In this document: piece by piece, positions 1-12,050 of the stretch
How the letters are laid out: every line of letters starts with the position of its first letter
Position numbering within the stretch: position 1 is the stretch's first letter
Source: Mytilinidion resinicola
Lineage: Eukaryota > Ascomycota > Dothideomycetes > Mytilinidiales > Mytilinidiaceae
Reading direction: 5' to 3'
DNA length: 64,000 bases
Assembly: GCF_010093595.1 (NCBI RefSeq)
Contig: NW_022985463.1
Coordinates: forward strand, 5,323-69,322
Translations under genes and position numbers: made by a program
Notes under the pieces: generated by a model
Told to the model about the DNA's origin: nothing
The model's database searches: none
The model's input: the letters and a program-made list of their open reading frames with translations, nothing else

Positions 1-1689
1 GAGGTGGGCCACTCGCTTGGGTGGGCCGCTCGCTTGTGGAGTACGTTACGCATTGTTATAGTCGCTCAAAGTCAAAGTACCCCTCATATTTTGCGGCACG
101 GGGGGTTTTCCGTTACGCAGGGAGGGACGTTAGATGGGTTTATGAAAAGAACATTTTGACTTGATTATGGTCGCACGTGACTGTACGTTTGTACACGTGA
201 AATTTTAAAGAACTGAAAGTAGTAACCCCACTTGTAGTGGAGCTCCCCCGATCTCTTCATAGAAGTGATGTTGAAATCACGGCTCAGCACTACAGAATAC
301 AGCCGTGTCTGGAAAAACTGGAAACACGGAGCAGGCAAGATTGTCGTCACATCGTTGGCTGTACGTAAACGCGGAAGGAGCCTGTGCCACAAGAGCAAGA
401 AAAGCAAAAGCAGGTGCATTCAGCCGGCGCAAGTTCATCGTGATTGATCGGCCTTCCCACTCTAATACAGCAGCCTGATGTCCGTGATCCAAGATCCTGG
501 GACCGTACGCGGAGTCAGTGATGGAAGGCGTGCTGCAGCGTGATAGCGCTGCATGTGTGACTCAAGAGCATTATGCTTATGCTCGGCCTAGGGATGTTGT
601 GCGACTCTCCTCTCGGATGTCGCGATAAAGGTGCACGACAGATGATAGTGATCGCTGACTCATCTCCGGAAAGCGGGTAGGATGGGTGCCGGAATTTTGG
701 TTCCGGCGAGCTTTGAGGATTGGACGGGAATGGCGCCGGTAGGTCTTGGGAGGAGAAAGGACTGGGAGGGTGGGAATGCGGCTCAAGTGCAGATGGTTCG
801 ACCTCGAGTCCACCTGACCATCACCGAGATAGACTAATATGCATGCACTAAGACATCCCTGTATAGCTGCATGCTTGTCGCTGTTTTAAGATGGGGAAAG
901 GGATCGGACGGCTTAGCGGATAAAGCAAAAAAGGAGGGTGTTGGAGAAGCCAGACGATTGGTTGATGGAATTGATAGATGTTGGTTCGAACTGTTGGTAA
1001 TTTTCGGCGACTTCCGATTTCCCGTAATGGAGGGCCTGCCGATCTGGGACGGATGCTGCATGTGGTATCGTCGAAGTAATGGGTGATACCTCGAAGGATG
1101 CATAGCTTGATCTGTAGTAGCCTTCGCAGATTTATAGATAATTAGTCGGAAAGGCACAGTACTAGGATATAAGATCGCGGACACTGTTGTAGTATCGCTT
1201 GAGCTCCCAACTATTCGAAAAGAATACAAACCTATTTCATTACAGGTCTAGACTTACCGGGCCACCTCAGCTGTGGTCGAGGGATGTGCACAGCCCGGAC
1301 CGTGACCCGATGCCCAAGCTTTTGTGAGTACGTGGAAAACCCACGAGCGGTGTTGGAAAAGTGCAAGGAAGCTCTTGTCCCAGTATTGTAGTCGTCTCGA
1401 TCGATCACGACGATTTGAGTTTGGGTGATTTAGGAAAGCGTAAGACTAACAACAAGATGCTTAATATAGCCGCAGCTCTGCGATAGATGAATTCTTCGAT
1501 TGATGTGCTGAATACCAAATATACAATAGAACGTAACCAAACAATGTAAGAATAACTGGGTATTCGCAATGAGAACATCAAGACACCATGATACATGAAT
1601 TCCGAAGGGGTGCGCCGCCGTGACAAAGTGAAAAGAGGCTAAAACGTGGAAGTTGGCGGAATTTGAGCGAACCCGCGAGAAGAATTGTT
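1..1689. other. Left-edge region without a recognisable gene
   Basis: Only short open frames occur on both strands, none with family motifs or a convincing splice structure. It lies downstream of the minus-strand gene that ends at 1690 and may carry its 3' untranslated region. Confidence 0.5.
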
Positions 1690-3714
1690 TCACGTTCTCT
1701 GCCGTACTGCCATATTGGTGGTTCCGAAATCCATGACCTTGGACGAATTTCCTGGATCAGACTTGTGGCGAGAACGGCCTCGTCTCTGCCTCTTACGTCC
1801 GTCTGGAGCAGGTGGAATGGGGGCTGGCCTGGCAGGTAGTACCGCAGGCGGCAGCTGTTCGACTGAGTCTTCTTCTATTGAATCCGGACCATATCTGACG
1901 TTGGCGAGATCTTTCGTGGCTAGATCGGTTCTCCACACATCAAGCGCCATATGCGCCCAATCCGGGATACGCTCTCCTTGTGATGCTTCACCAACACTCC
2001 GCTCCAGCTCATACATCTCCCATGGGGAGATTCTGAGCTTATGGAGAATCCACATGTTGATACGTTCACGTGTGCTTTTGAAATCACGTAGATAATCGCT
2101 AAGGGTAGACTGGCTACTTGGACCCTCGTCCAGGAGGAGCAAGTCTCGTCCGTCTCCCCAGAAATTGTCATCTTCCTCGAAAGCTGGCTCTCCTTCAGGG
2201 ATAGTCACCAGGTCTCCAATACCTCGCAGATTGTCGGGCTGCGCCATTCGCCAGATATCTGGCGTTTGTAGATCAGGAGCCGTAAGTTCTAGAGGAATGC
2301 GATCTTCCCCGGCCATGCCTTTCGGCACGTCTTCCGCCGTAAGAACAGTACTACGGCGCTCAGTACTTCGACGCGGGATGTTGTGTAATCCTAACGACTC
2401 TTGTTTGCTGTGGGACAGCGAACTCTCATATTCGGGTTCTTGGGGCATTGCCTTGAACAAAGGCATCTGGCCGACTTTGACGCTATCGCCAAGATAGGCT
2501 CCGTTGAGCATGGCGGCGTTCCTTGGTTCGCCCTCTACCTCGCTCTTATGCGAACCTGTTTCGAAGGAAATGTCGGACATGTGTGTTGCTACCGTCGTAG
2601 TACCAGTTTGCAACTTGAAGAAGTGGTTGAATTTGCGTTGCAACTCTTCGTACTGCTCCTTCAAGGCAAACTCAGCGGCACCCAATCTACCCTCAATCTC
2701 CTCGTAGTCGTCTTCAGCCGGACCAACCAGGTCTCGGGATGATTGGGCTTTCTGGAAAAAGTGTTCCAATTTAGTGTCTGTGGAGGTAGTCCCACTGATC
2801 CATGATACACGTAGAGCATCCATAAAGATTCGGTCATTGTCAGAAACATTCTGCCGATGTATTCGCAATGCGGTTCTTTTCTCCTGAACTTGGACCCGAA
2901 GCCTGGTTATATCCTCCTGCATTTGCACAAATTTCGACAGATCCTCCATGAACCGATCATAAATTCTTTGGGCCCCAGGGTTCACTCGCGGCAATTCGGC
3001 ATTATCACTGGAGATGATCATATTGTAGGTTATATCTAGAGGTTGGGGTGGACCCGGCGGGGGCGGTGGAGGAGGTGGAGCTTCGGTCATATTGACAGAT
3101 TTGACAGATCCTTCGGTCTTGGTTGGTGTGGTTGGCGGTAGAAAGTCTGCTGGAGGCGGAGGCGGATGTGGAGGTGGAGGTGGATGTAAAGGTACGAGCT
3201 GTTCCTGGGAGGTCTCCATGTCTGTATCAATCGTTGGAAGGTCGTCGCCGATCAGCGGCTGTTCGTGCGCGTCATTCTGAAAACCTTCAGGGGCATGTGG
3301 CGGCAGGACCGTCGGTGGAGGAGGGATGGGATGGACGACGGAAGGGGGAGGAGGCGGGAATATGAGCGGTGGTAACGCGTCATGAGGAGGAGACGGTAAT
3401 GCCGGGTCTTCCTTCACTGGTGGTTGTTTAGGCGTGGTGGGACGTGATTCTTCGCTGAAATATGGTTCAGCGAAATGAACCTTGGCCCGTGCTGGCTTTG
3501 GCTTTGGCCCCGTCGCGAAATCACGACCCCGCGGTATAGTGTCGTCGTCCCCAATCGTGTTCGAGTCTGAGCAGACATCTGACAGTGGAAGAGACGCTTG
3601 GAGAGACGCTTCAGGAAGGCTCTCCAGGAGTCGGTCCTCGGAAGACGGCGGGGCAGACGACTTGACGTCTTCGAGGGCGGACAATTCGAACGACACGGGA
3701 CGGTCGGCCTCCAT
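1690..3714 (-). CDS. Proline-rich coiled-coil protein (paralog 1 of 3)
   Basis: I recognise no named family; the product has 674 residues from the ATG at 3714. Residues about 94-226 are dominated by polyproline runs (PPPPP, PPPPPPPP). Residues about 250-372 form a charged coiled coil containing an EDDYEE segment. A short motif STRERINMWIL lies near 546-556, and a basic Ser-rich tail (GRSRHKSDPG) sits near the C-terminus. The coiled coil, the R-x-R-x-x-W motif and the basic tail recur in the genes at 10396 and 14407, so these are paralogs. The ATG directly follows a splice acceptor (TTTTTAG); a GTAAGC donor at 3766 would define a 52-nt intron that joins in frame to a short upstream exon encoding MDSQMSTSAASLKA, so the N-terminus may be longer. 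It is divergent from the DUF6590 gene at 4359. Function unknown. Confidence 0.8.
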   Translation of the reverse strand: MEADRPVSFELSALEDVKSSAPPSSEDRLLESLPEASLQASLPLSDVCSDSNTIGDDDTIPRGRDFATGPKPKPARAKVHFAEPYFSEESRPTTPKQPPVKEDPALPSPPHDALPPLIFPPPPPSVVHPIPPPPTVLPPHAPEGFQNDAHEQPLIGDDLPTIDTDMETSQEQLVPLHPPPPPHPPPPPADFLPPTTPTKTEGSVKSVNMTEAPPPPPPPPGPPQPLDITYNMIISSDNAELPRVNPGAQRIYDRFMEDLSKFVQMQEDITRLRVQVQEKRTALRIHRQNVSDNDRIFMDALRVSWISGTTSTDTKLEHFFQKAQSSRDLVGPAEDDYEEIEGRLGAAEFALKEQYEELQRKFNHFFKLQTGTTTVATHMSDISFETGSHKSEVEGEPRNAAMLNGAYLGDSVKVGQMPLFKAMPQEPEYESSLSHSKQESLGLHNIPRRSTERRSTVLTAEDVPKGMAGEDRIPLELTAPDLQTPDIWRMAQPDNLRGIGDLVTIPEGEPAFEEDDNFWGDGRDLLLLDEGPSSQSTLSDYLRDFKSTRERINMWILHKLRISPWEMYELERSVGEASQGERIPDWAHMALDVWRTDLATKDLANVRYGPDSIEEDSVEQLPPAVLPARPAPIPPAPDGRKRQRRGRSRHKSDPGNSSKVMDFGTTNMAVRQRT

Positions 3715-4358
3715 CTAAAAAGCACGGGAATCAGGAGAGGCAAAACAACTATTGGCGATTGCTTACGGCTTTCAAAGACGCGGCGGACGTTGACATCTGA
3801 GAGTCCATCCACATCCCATATTCGAGCTGCACAGCCGGACGTGGAGCAAACGCAACGGCCGCAGGAAAACGGGGAAGAGGCCAGCGAATCGGCCAGCAAG
3901 AGCACGGAATGAAGAGCAAACGGCGAGAGAGAGAAAGCGACACGTTGCGGGCAGAGCGCAACGGCGGACGGCGAGCCTCACATCGTGGTGGTGAGCGGCA
4001 CACTGCCTCATATTCCAGGGCTGACGCGCCAGGGAGCTTTCGCGCGGTATGCGGGATAGCGGCGGGAGCTTGATACGACGGATTGGGGCCGGAACAGGGG
4101 CCAATATCGCGGGCTCGGCTACGGCGACAAATGGCCAAGCGTCGATAGCTGTAACGAAACCACATGCACGCTGTGCTGTCAGGCCGCTTACCCTACTTAT
4201 TACCGTGAGTGCCCCTCACTCTGCCTAGATGCTATGCGGCTCTTTGGGCGCCCGCTGTATTTGACTGCCTTCGTTCCGGCCCAAAGGTCGCTGGCTGCCC
4301 CCAGGACATCCCCGCTGCTGGATGATCCGCCCCTCGTTTGGCCAACCATCATGTAAAT
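3715..4358. promoter_or_regulatory. Shared divergent promoter region, module 1
   Basis: This gap separates a minus-strand coiled-coil gene from a plus-strand DUF6590 gene, so it must hold both promoters. It probably also holds a 5' intron (3715-3766) of the left gene. No TATA box or paired motif was identified with confidence. Confidence 0.5.
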
Positions 4359-5982
4359 ATGTCTTCGGGCGCCTACTCCGCGTGGGTCTGGTCTCCAGAG
4401 CACCAGCGTCACTACTGTTACCGCTATGTGAACAACCAGATCGAGTACCAGTGGTCAGGCCTCCCAGCTGCCCAAGCAGCACAAGCGCAAGCAGCCGCGA
4501 CAACATCGTTACCGCAGACAGCGCATGCAACGAGGTCAGTGACAGTTTCTGTAATAGCCACTATGTTTCCAAAGGGAGCCTTGTTATGGATTGGAGTACT
4601 AGCTCTGGCAGTTACTTTGTTTATGTAGGCCGTCGGAAGGGCTCGTTGCTTTGGTCTCTTTAGTAGCCTCGCCGTCTTAGCAATGAAACTGCTCAACGTT
4701 CAAACCTACCTCCTTCCACTCGCAAGTTCTTGCACTGACTTCAATTATACAGTGCTACACCTCGCTCAGTGCCGCCAATAGACTCAGCAGCTGCATCCTC
4801 AAGAGTAGCCACAGCCTCGAGAACAATTACATCCTCAAGAACAAATCAACAACCAAAGAAAGAGGCGCCTGTAGTGGAAGAGGAGGAAGACGACGGCGAA
4901 GATGAAGACGATGATGCCGATGACGCCGATGACGCCGAGGGTAGTGGAGATGATGAAGAGGAAAAGCCCAAGCCTCAAGCGTCACCGCCGACGTACAGGC
5001 CCGCCGCAACCACAACAACGCAGCCAGGTCGGTCTCAAAGCTACCAGTATGGGACCGGGCAGTCTCATAGCTATCCATACGGAGGTGCCCAGTCCACCGC
5101 TGCTACTTATGCGTCCTCTGTAAATACCTACGTCGCGCCCGCTTCGGCTCCCACTTCGCCCCAGTACACTACCAAACGCCCTTACACAAGTGTTTCTCAG
5201 TCGAGTGTAACACAACAGCCGCAGAATCCTTCTACTGGAGATCCAGCCCGTCGGCACATCAAGACAAGCTTCGCGCAGAACGTCGAGTCCAAGGAAGACA
5301 GCCTTGATCCTCGTATGTGGTTTCCGTACTCATTACTTGCCGTGACTGACCGTATCAGGCTACAGAAGAGTTTCCGCTCGGCATATACCACAGTTTTTCT
5401 GCAGAGGAAGGGTCTTCAAAATGCTTTGGACTGAGCCCGCTGGCGTCACTCCAGGGAAAACTCGCGGTTCTACTCATTTCAGTCTGATTAGGTTCAATGA
5501 AACAGCATACTCCGAAATTCGTCGGTTCATTGTTATAAGTAACAAGGGACAGTACAGTCAGTGCATGTAAGTTTGGGAATAGGCTCCTGGCCCGTCGTTA
5601 TAATCATGTCAAAGATTAGCTTGCTGCCACTTCATCCATCCAACGCAGATCAGAGTTTGGGGCTAACCGTCCTAGACCTATCCAGACATACCGTGGGCAA
5701 GGTACTCGTAAGCATGGTATCGTTGTCGAGGATCACTCGTTGATCTATACTGGCGACGAGGATGACGAACCGCCCGAACTCCTTCCAGGCGAACGGATCA
5801 CAAAACAACCGCTACGGGTAGAGCCAACGGGCTCGGAAACTCTCGAGTCTGCCTCTCGAGTGAACTTTGGTAAGGTGTACACTGTGGAACACAACGTCAA
5901 AGTGTTGGACATTGGCGTTGTTTGTCCACAGCACATATACCTCTTGGTGAACTACTTCACCGACGCTTTGACCTCAGTGTAG
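4359..5982 (+). CDS. DUF6590 protein with N-terminal aromatic (WW-like) motif
   Basis: Model join(4359..4534, 4753..5312, 5359..5566, 5676..5982), 416 residues. Residues 1-30 hold a W-x-W-S...YxYRY...YxW motif also seen in its paralogs. A low-complexity middle follows: an acidic run near residues 90-120, then Ser/Tyr/Gln-rich sequence. From residue about 246 comes the DUF6590 domain, with FFCRGRVFKMLW, RRFIVI, an intron just before PIQTYRGQG, DHSLIYTG, LLPGERITKQPLRV and NFGKVYTVEHNVKV. Unlike its paralogs it lacks the intron after G-R in the first domain motif. The family has no known biochemical role. Its head-to-head partner starts at 3714. If the first intron were retained, translation would stop at 4628 after a hydrophobic stretch. 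Confidence 0.88.
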
Positions 5983-7760
5983 AGGACGCGATTGGGGAAG
6001 CCGGGGAGCGGTCGACTTTGAGATGCTTGACGCGCCACACACTAAGCAACATACGCTTAGTCGGTTTGTCTCGCAGGACCCGTTTACACACTCCGATGTG
6101 TGCCATCATATACGGGCGTCACCTGCTTCGTGTTACTCGCGATAGTGGGTGGCGTTGCCATGTCTTTTCTGCTTCGCATTTTTTATCCCTATGACGAATT
6201 TCTCTTTATACGGCCATATCCTTCATTTGCTCCAACTTTCTCCTTTAGCTTGCCCTAATTCTAGTCCCATGATATGTCTGAGTAATGCTCTTGGCGACGA
6301 ATTTATTCTCGACATGTCGACGGCGTTAGATAGCTCTTCAAGCGTAATCCAATCAGACTCTTGATGCTTCTTATCTTTCGGAAAGAAACGGCGGCCCCAG
6401 CTGCACTATGACACCGGAGCCATGATACGGATTATGGGTTTAGTGTGGTTCTGGGTGTCTGGGTCCCGAGTTGACGGCCCGAGGCACGTGCCGCTACCCC
6501 ACTACGGCCCGCTAGATCGAGACTAGTCGATCGCACCCACGTTTTAACCGGCGTAACGGCGCACCTCAAATTTGACTTTCCGCCCAACGCAACTCATCAG
6601 GAGTTCATCACGTCTTCCATCCCACGTTCATCACTCTTGTCCTTGAATATAAAGAATCTTGCTACCTGCTCTCACGCATGTTCTTTTTGCCCTTCTTCCT
6701 CAGCCTAATTGAACGCGGCTTGACCGGTACTGCTGTGTTTAGTCCACGAAGAGATGAGGTGCGTATCTCCATACAAGCCGGGCAACATGCAACATCGATG
6801 GTCGCAAGCCCTACCCGACCCAACGGAATCCCCTGCCACTAGCGTTGCATAAACTTGTTGCTGTTTTAACAGCTTGCCTTACTAAGGAAAATAAGGCGAC
6901 GAACGAGGCTGAGGCTGATAGTAAGAAGGCATAGGTTCGGGGATCCGAACGGCCGAAGGAACAGATGCAGTATCCGGCGTGAGCTTTCTCATACTCTTGC
7001 GGTCAGAGAATACGGCTAGGCTGTCGCGTTGTTTCGGATACCGGCTGTTCGACTCCGCTGATAGTATGAAGATGATAGTGGTGAATGGTGCTATTGCTTA
7101 GCAGGCATCGATACTCGGGGCCCTTGGTCGGTAATGTTACTGCTGATGGATTCGCGGAGGCGGTAACGGGCTGTCATTTGGTATGTCTGCTTATCTTAGG
7201 AAAGAGGTCATCGCTGAATAGAAATCGTTCACCGATGAGACGCAAGTCCGAAAGCTTCCTTCGCCAAGGCTCCGTACATGAACCCTCGTGAGAGAACCAC
7301 GTGACTAAAGAGACTAAAGAAATACCCCCACGAAGGAATCCTTCCAAGAATTCACTTATCGAAAGGCCACACTAGAAGATGATCCCATTAAAAGTGCCAG
7401 GAATTCCTTTGATTCATCTAGTATCATATCAAGCAAAAGAAAACGTGGACTAAACGACCGTAGACCAACCCAAACCAGCTCGAGAAATCTCAAATTACAT
7501 AAATCGTAATCGCGTACAGCAGTAGAAAACAAATACCTCAAACACTACTCGATAAAAGGATAGTAGGCGCATCGTATTGATAGTCATGCGTTTAGGACAT
7601 AGAGGAGACTCGACGAAAGAAAATCATTACCAGACATTTGGATTCCATCAAAGGACGTTTGGGCGTTTCACGAGTATGTTTCGCGAGCTGGGCCAAACGA
7701 CCTGCGGAAAACAGCGTATCATCTGAGCTACATGTCGCTCATGAAACCCATCATCCGGTC
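5983..7760. other. Intergenic, convergent side
   Basis: This stretch lies between the 3' ends of two DUF6590 genes. It contains only short open frames without motifs, and I see no gene or repeat. Confidence 0.5.
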
Positions 7761-10008
7761 CTACTTTTTACTCCCTCCCCAGATACTGTGCCTTCTTGCT
7801 TGCTTCGGTTTCGCATTTGAGCTAGATGGTCTTCTCTCTCTTCCTTGTACCGTCCTGCCGACTTCGGCGACTCTTGTTCCGCTTGTCGGATATGTTGGAA
7901 GCTGAGCTTGTCTGCTGGCTGGCTTTTCGGTATCATTGCCTGAATCATCTTCTTGTCTTTGGTCATACTCGAAATCTTGGACTTGGTCGATTTGTGGAGC
8001 TACTTGAACATTTAGCTCGGTGTTTGCTAAAGACAACGTGTTCTCGTAGACCATGGACTCATCCGTATGGCTAGATGTGTCGATAGGAGAGCATCTATCG
8101 GAAGAAGACTCCGCGGGCCATGCCTGATGGGTTCGGTCAGCCTCGCCCATCCCGAATTGGCTACGCATCGACCCTTGCGGTGGTGCGTTGGGAGAGCGTA
8201 GACTCTGAAGGTGGTCTACGCGTGATTGCGCGTATGGTGAGGGCGTTGTCGAACCACCATATTGGTTTACGGCTTGCTGCTGAAGCGCTGGGGCACGCTG
8301 GTCCTGATATGCTAACGGGGATTTATATCCTGGATGGTCCGCACCACCAATCGTTTGGAATCTGGGCGCCGAACTCGGCGGCGTCTCGGCGATTCCCCAG
8401 GCCTCTTTATACTGGTGTACCAACTTCACCATCGACTCTTTGGCAACTTTACCGAAATCGTAGACTTTTACGTTATGCTCCACGGTATAGATCTTCTGGA
8501 AGTTGACTCGCGAAAGTGGATCCAGTTTTTCCCATGGGTTGGTGGCAACTACACGAATTGAGTCACCCATTGGAAGCTCCGAGGGGCTTTGAGGTAATTC
8601 TTCTGGCTTGGGAGCTGGTGGTCCATGGTCACCCGTATAGATGATAGCGTGGTGGCTCTTCTTCTTTACAGCCGACACGCCTCTTCTAGAGTACGTCTGT
8701 ATCGGCCTTGAAAGGATTTCAGCATTCCCCATTATAAAATCAAAGGCACCGAGGTTACTCACAAACAATGACAGCAATTATGGCCTAGTCTAACGACAAC
8801 GAACCAACGGATTTTCACATAAATCTCCTGATTGAATCTAGGATCTCGGGCAAGCTGCTGAACAGATATCGTCGGGGGAGCGGTTCCTTCTCCCACCATC
8901 TCTGGCCAAAGAACCTTGAAGACCTTTCAAAATGTTAACGAAAGTCTTTCTTCGAATATCCAGTGCAGTTATTCGACTTACTCGACCAATCTCAAAGAAC
9001 GGAGCTGCGGGACGCCGTACCATAAAACCTGAAGTCGTTGAGTCACAATTTAGAAGCATGGATTCGGGCCATATCTTACTTGGATCTAGTTTTTCTCGAT
9101 TGCCTTGTGTCCCTTTGATCCTCTTAAGTGGACGTACTTGCGGCTCCAGCCCATCTTGCTCTTGAAGGTTGTATCCCAAGTTCATCTCCGTGGTCGTCTT
9201 AGATACCTCAGACGTGAAACAAGGGTCAGCTCCTCTAAGGATAGAAGGTGAATATGTTGGGTAATTATACTGAGGAACAGATATAGAGTGGCCTGCGGTG
9301 GAGCTTGAACGTTGGTACATGTTGGATGTGACTGACTGAGAAAAATGCCCAGGTGCGTCGGCAGTAGCGGATTGCGGTATACTTATTGAAAAGGAGTGAG
9401 GCGCATTTTGATGAGAGACCAACACACTCGAATGTCCTCCAGATGTTAGTCTGTTGGTTTGTGAGAGGGGCGTGAGATATCCCTGGCCGCGTTGAAGTGG
9501 AGGAGCTTGATTGGACATAGAACTCTGTGCGTGTAACCTATGATTTTCATTTCTATCGCCGTGCGCTGGCACACCATTCTCGACTCTGGTATGTGGAAAG
9601 TTATACCCGCTGCTTTGTCCTTGGACATTTAGCATGTTCATGGCTTGATTCAATCCACTGGAGGCATTCTCGGAAATGGAGTCAGGCACTTGACCAGGCG
9701 AGAGCGGATGGTTATGCGATATGCGTCCCACACCGTGTGAGATTTGTTCTGGACTGTTTTTGCAGTTTTGTATCAGCCTAAGACACAAGAGCTGGGAATG
9801 AAATAACCTCGGGGAGAGCCACTTACAGATTTGCGTTGAAGCTTGTATTAGCTCTAGCTAGAGTCCTAGCTTGATTCGGTGGAAGACTGACGATGCGTCC
9901 AGATGCAAACACCCAGGAATTTCTCACCGAATCGTATCTGTAATACTCTCCGCAGGTTTGGTCGTACCCATCCCACAGCGCGTGTTGTCGCCCGGGAGGT
10001 TCTGCCAT
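7761..10008 (-). CDS. Large DUF6590 protein
   Basis: Minus-strand model 10008..9827, 9777..9080, 9028..8982, 8923..8763, 8706..7761, giving 677 residues. The N-terminus has a divergent aromatic motif (LWDGYD...GEYYRYD...SWVFASG). A long Ser/Gln/Asn-rich linker (about 60-290) precedes the DUF6590 domain: FFEIGR, VFKVLWPE, WFVVV, HCLPIQTYSRRG, HAIIYTGDH, SRVNFQKIYTVEHNVKV. A disordered tail of about 240 residues ends in an ARRHS-type basic site. Exon 3 is only 47 nt, the same size and domain position as in the genes at 17371 and 19728. The start was chosen because ATG 10008 opens the aromatic motif. It is divergent from the coiled-coil gene at 10396, 387 bp away. Confidence 0.88.
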
Positions 10009-10395
10009 CCCCAGCACCTACATAGCATTCGGAGTATCGCACGGACTCCAAGGCGAACGAGCCCTTTTAGTGGCAGTTGAGTGAGGCTCAGCGTATTTTA
10101 CTCGTTCTAATGGGCATTTCAATTGCGTTGCACTAGTTGTTTTTATGACAGCTCGCCATTCTGCCGGGTCTGCACGAAAGCATGTTTTCAGCCTGCTGCC
10201 GCGGTTCGTGCATATCAAACTAGCGAAATAAGCCCCGTGCATAGCGGGCGTGTCATCTAACAAGGATTGTATCGGAAGGCAAATGCATGAAAATGGCAGG
10301 GCTGGCGGGATCACTCAAAGCTGTCCTTCACCCCAAGGTTCCTCGTATGCCTTTCCCGACTAGATTGCCGCCTACTACCCGCTCTTAGGACTCTT
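10009..10395. promoter_or_regulatory. Shared divergent promoter region, module 2
   Basis: This 387-bp gap between two divergently transcribed start codons is the tightest of the three paired intergenic regions. No specific binding site was recognised. Confidence 0.55.
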
Positions 10396-12050
10396 ATGGA
10401 CCTGAAGGGAAAGCAGCCGACCGGTAATGAAACAACCCCGGCCGGTATTGATGCCGTTGCATTTCAGCGCCCGTAAGTTCAGAGTCGTTTTCAAAGCCAA
10501 AGATACACACTTCTCAATCAGTTCACAGGACCTCGTCAGGCGACGACATACCTCCTCCTTATGTCGAGACGCCCAGCACTCCAGCTTATCAGCATGATAT
10601 TGCTTCGCCCTCCAGCCTTGAAACTAGGGGGCGTACGCCACCATTGGAGAGATTGGCCGATGATACCCCAAGAGTATTCAATCAGGCCTCAGCCTCGTTC
10701 CAAGAAGTTTCGGCCCCCCCTCGCCAGCCGTTATACCAACAATTCTCAAATGGTGATAAGCTTCAAGGACGCTCCCCTAGACCGGCGGAGAATCAAATTA
10801 TCCCCCAGGAGGCGAGGATATCGGGGCAGACCATGCCCTACAACATCTTAACGAGTAAGAGATGGATTGCATCGCAGCGACGCGTAGCCCGATCAAGGGA
10901 CAAGGTGCTCACAACACGTGTCCGCGTGAGAAAGCAAAGGAATAGATATGTGCAGCATATGCAACATTCTCAACTTCTTGGGCGGAAGCTGGCGGCGAGT
11001 TTCAGTGCAGCGTTGGATGGCTTTCGGACACGACAGGACCAACACACACTCGAACAAATTGTGTCTGGACTCGAAAGCGGATGCCAGGAGTTCAACGGGT
11101 CTATGGGGGAATCGGAAGTGCAGAGAGAAGAAACATACGCTATCGAAGATCAGCTTTCAATCTTGGAATATCGATACGGCAAGAAAGAGGACAGCTTATC
11201 TCATCAGGTCGAGAGTGCATTGGCGGGCGAAGACACGGGATATGAGACCACAGACACATCTTCGGAAGGCCTTTCCATAATCTCAAGCCATGACTCTGCT
11301 CCAGTGGACTTCCCGCCGCGGCTCAAGGAATACTATTCTAGGATAGGAGATCGTAAGATCCAAGAGGACCGCTTGAACAATTTCAAGATCGAACTCCAAC
11401 AGGAACTCGACATGCGCGAAACCCTTCGTGGAGAAGGCAAAGACGTCAACACTGATGAGGAGTTCTTCAGCGAAAGACTACTAGAACAGATCCAGATTGA
11501 AACTGAGCTTGCTGAGGCACGTTCAGATGTCCGACGTCTCCGGCAACTATGCCTAGAGGAAGGCATATATATCGAAAACGTGTTCGACATTGACGACGAC
11601 GACGAAGCACTTTCCGACGCTCAATCCGAGGCCTTCTCCACGCCGATGGAAATGGAGCAATCTACCAATGAACTCTATCCTCCAGCACTATCTCGATCGT
11701 ATGGAAGCGTCTCTCCAGGTGGAAGTCTTATTTCTGGCTTTCTAAATACTCGCGACCGCGTCAGAAAGTGGCTGATTGACGATGCCGTGAACGAGAAATT
11801 CCTTAGTGCACCGACAAGCGACATACTATCCAGAGATCACAAATGGGTCAAATTGGTACCGGCATCTTGCTCCCCGATTGAGCCGCCACAAGGCTTCGAG
11901 CACACGTTCCAACCACCCGATCCTATCCGCAACGCGCAGACGCAACTTTCTCACTCAGCTCCGCACATAAGAGCCTCATCCAGCGAAACCACCGGCCGCT
12001 CTCCACGAAGACGTGCATACAGTGCTGCAGGAGCGTTGCAGCATCAATGA
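10396..12050 (+). CDS. Coiled-coil protein (paralog 2 of 3)
   Basis: Model join(10396..10472, 10529..12050), 532 residues. The first exon begins at ATG 10396 (MDLKGKQP) and splices in frame through a GTAAGT donor and a TTCACAG acceptor. I recognise no named domain. Residues about 120-330 are helical and charged with two coiled-coil stretches (RVRVRKQRNRYVQHMQ; EDRLNNFKIELQQEL). A motif NTRDRVRKWLI lies near residues 432-442 and a basic site SPRRRAYS near the C-terminus. These correspond to features of the proteins at 1690-3714 and 14407-16545. It is divergent from a DUF6590 gene. Function unknown; a scaffold or partner of the DUF6590 protein is an inference from position only. Confidence 0.82.

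Noticed and set aside
3749..4165. Long minus-strand N-terminal extension of the first coiled-coil gene
   Set aside because: An upstream exon through a 52-nt intron is plausible, but only the last dozen residues look reasonable; the full 4165 start gives Arg/Cys-rich random-looking sequence in the shared promoter.
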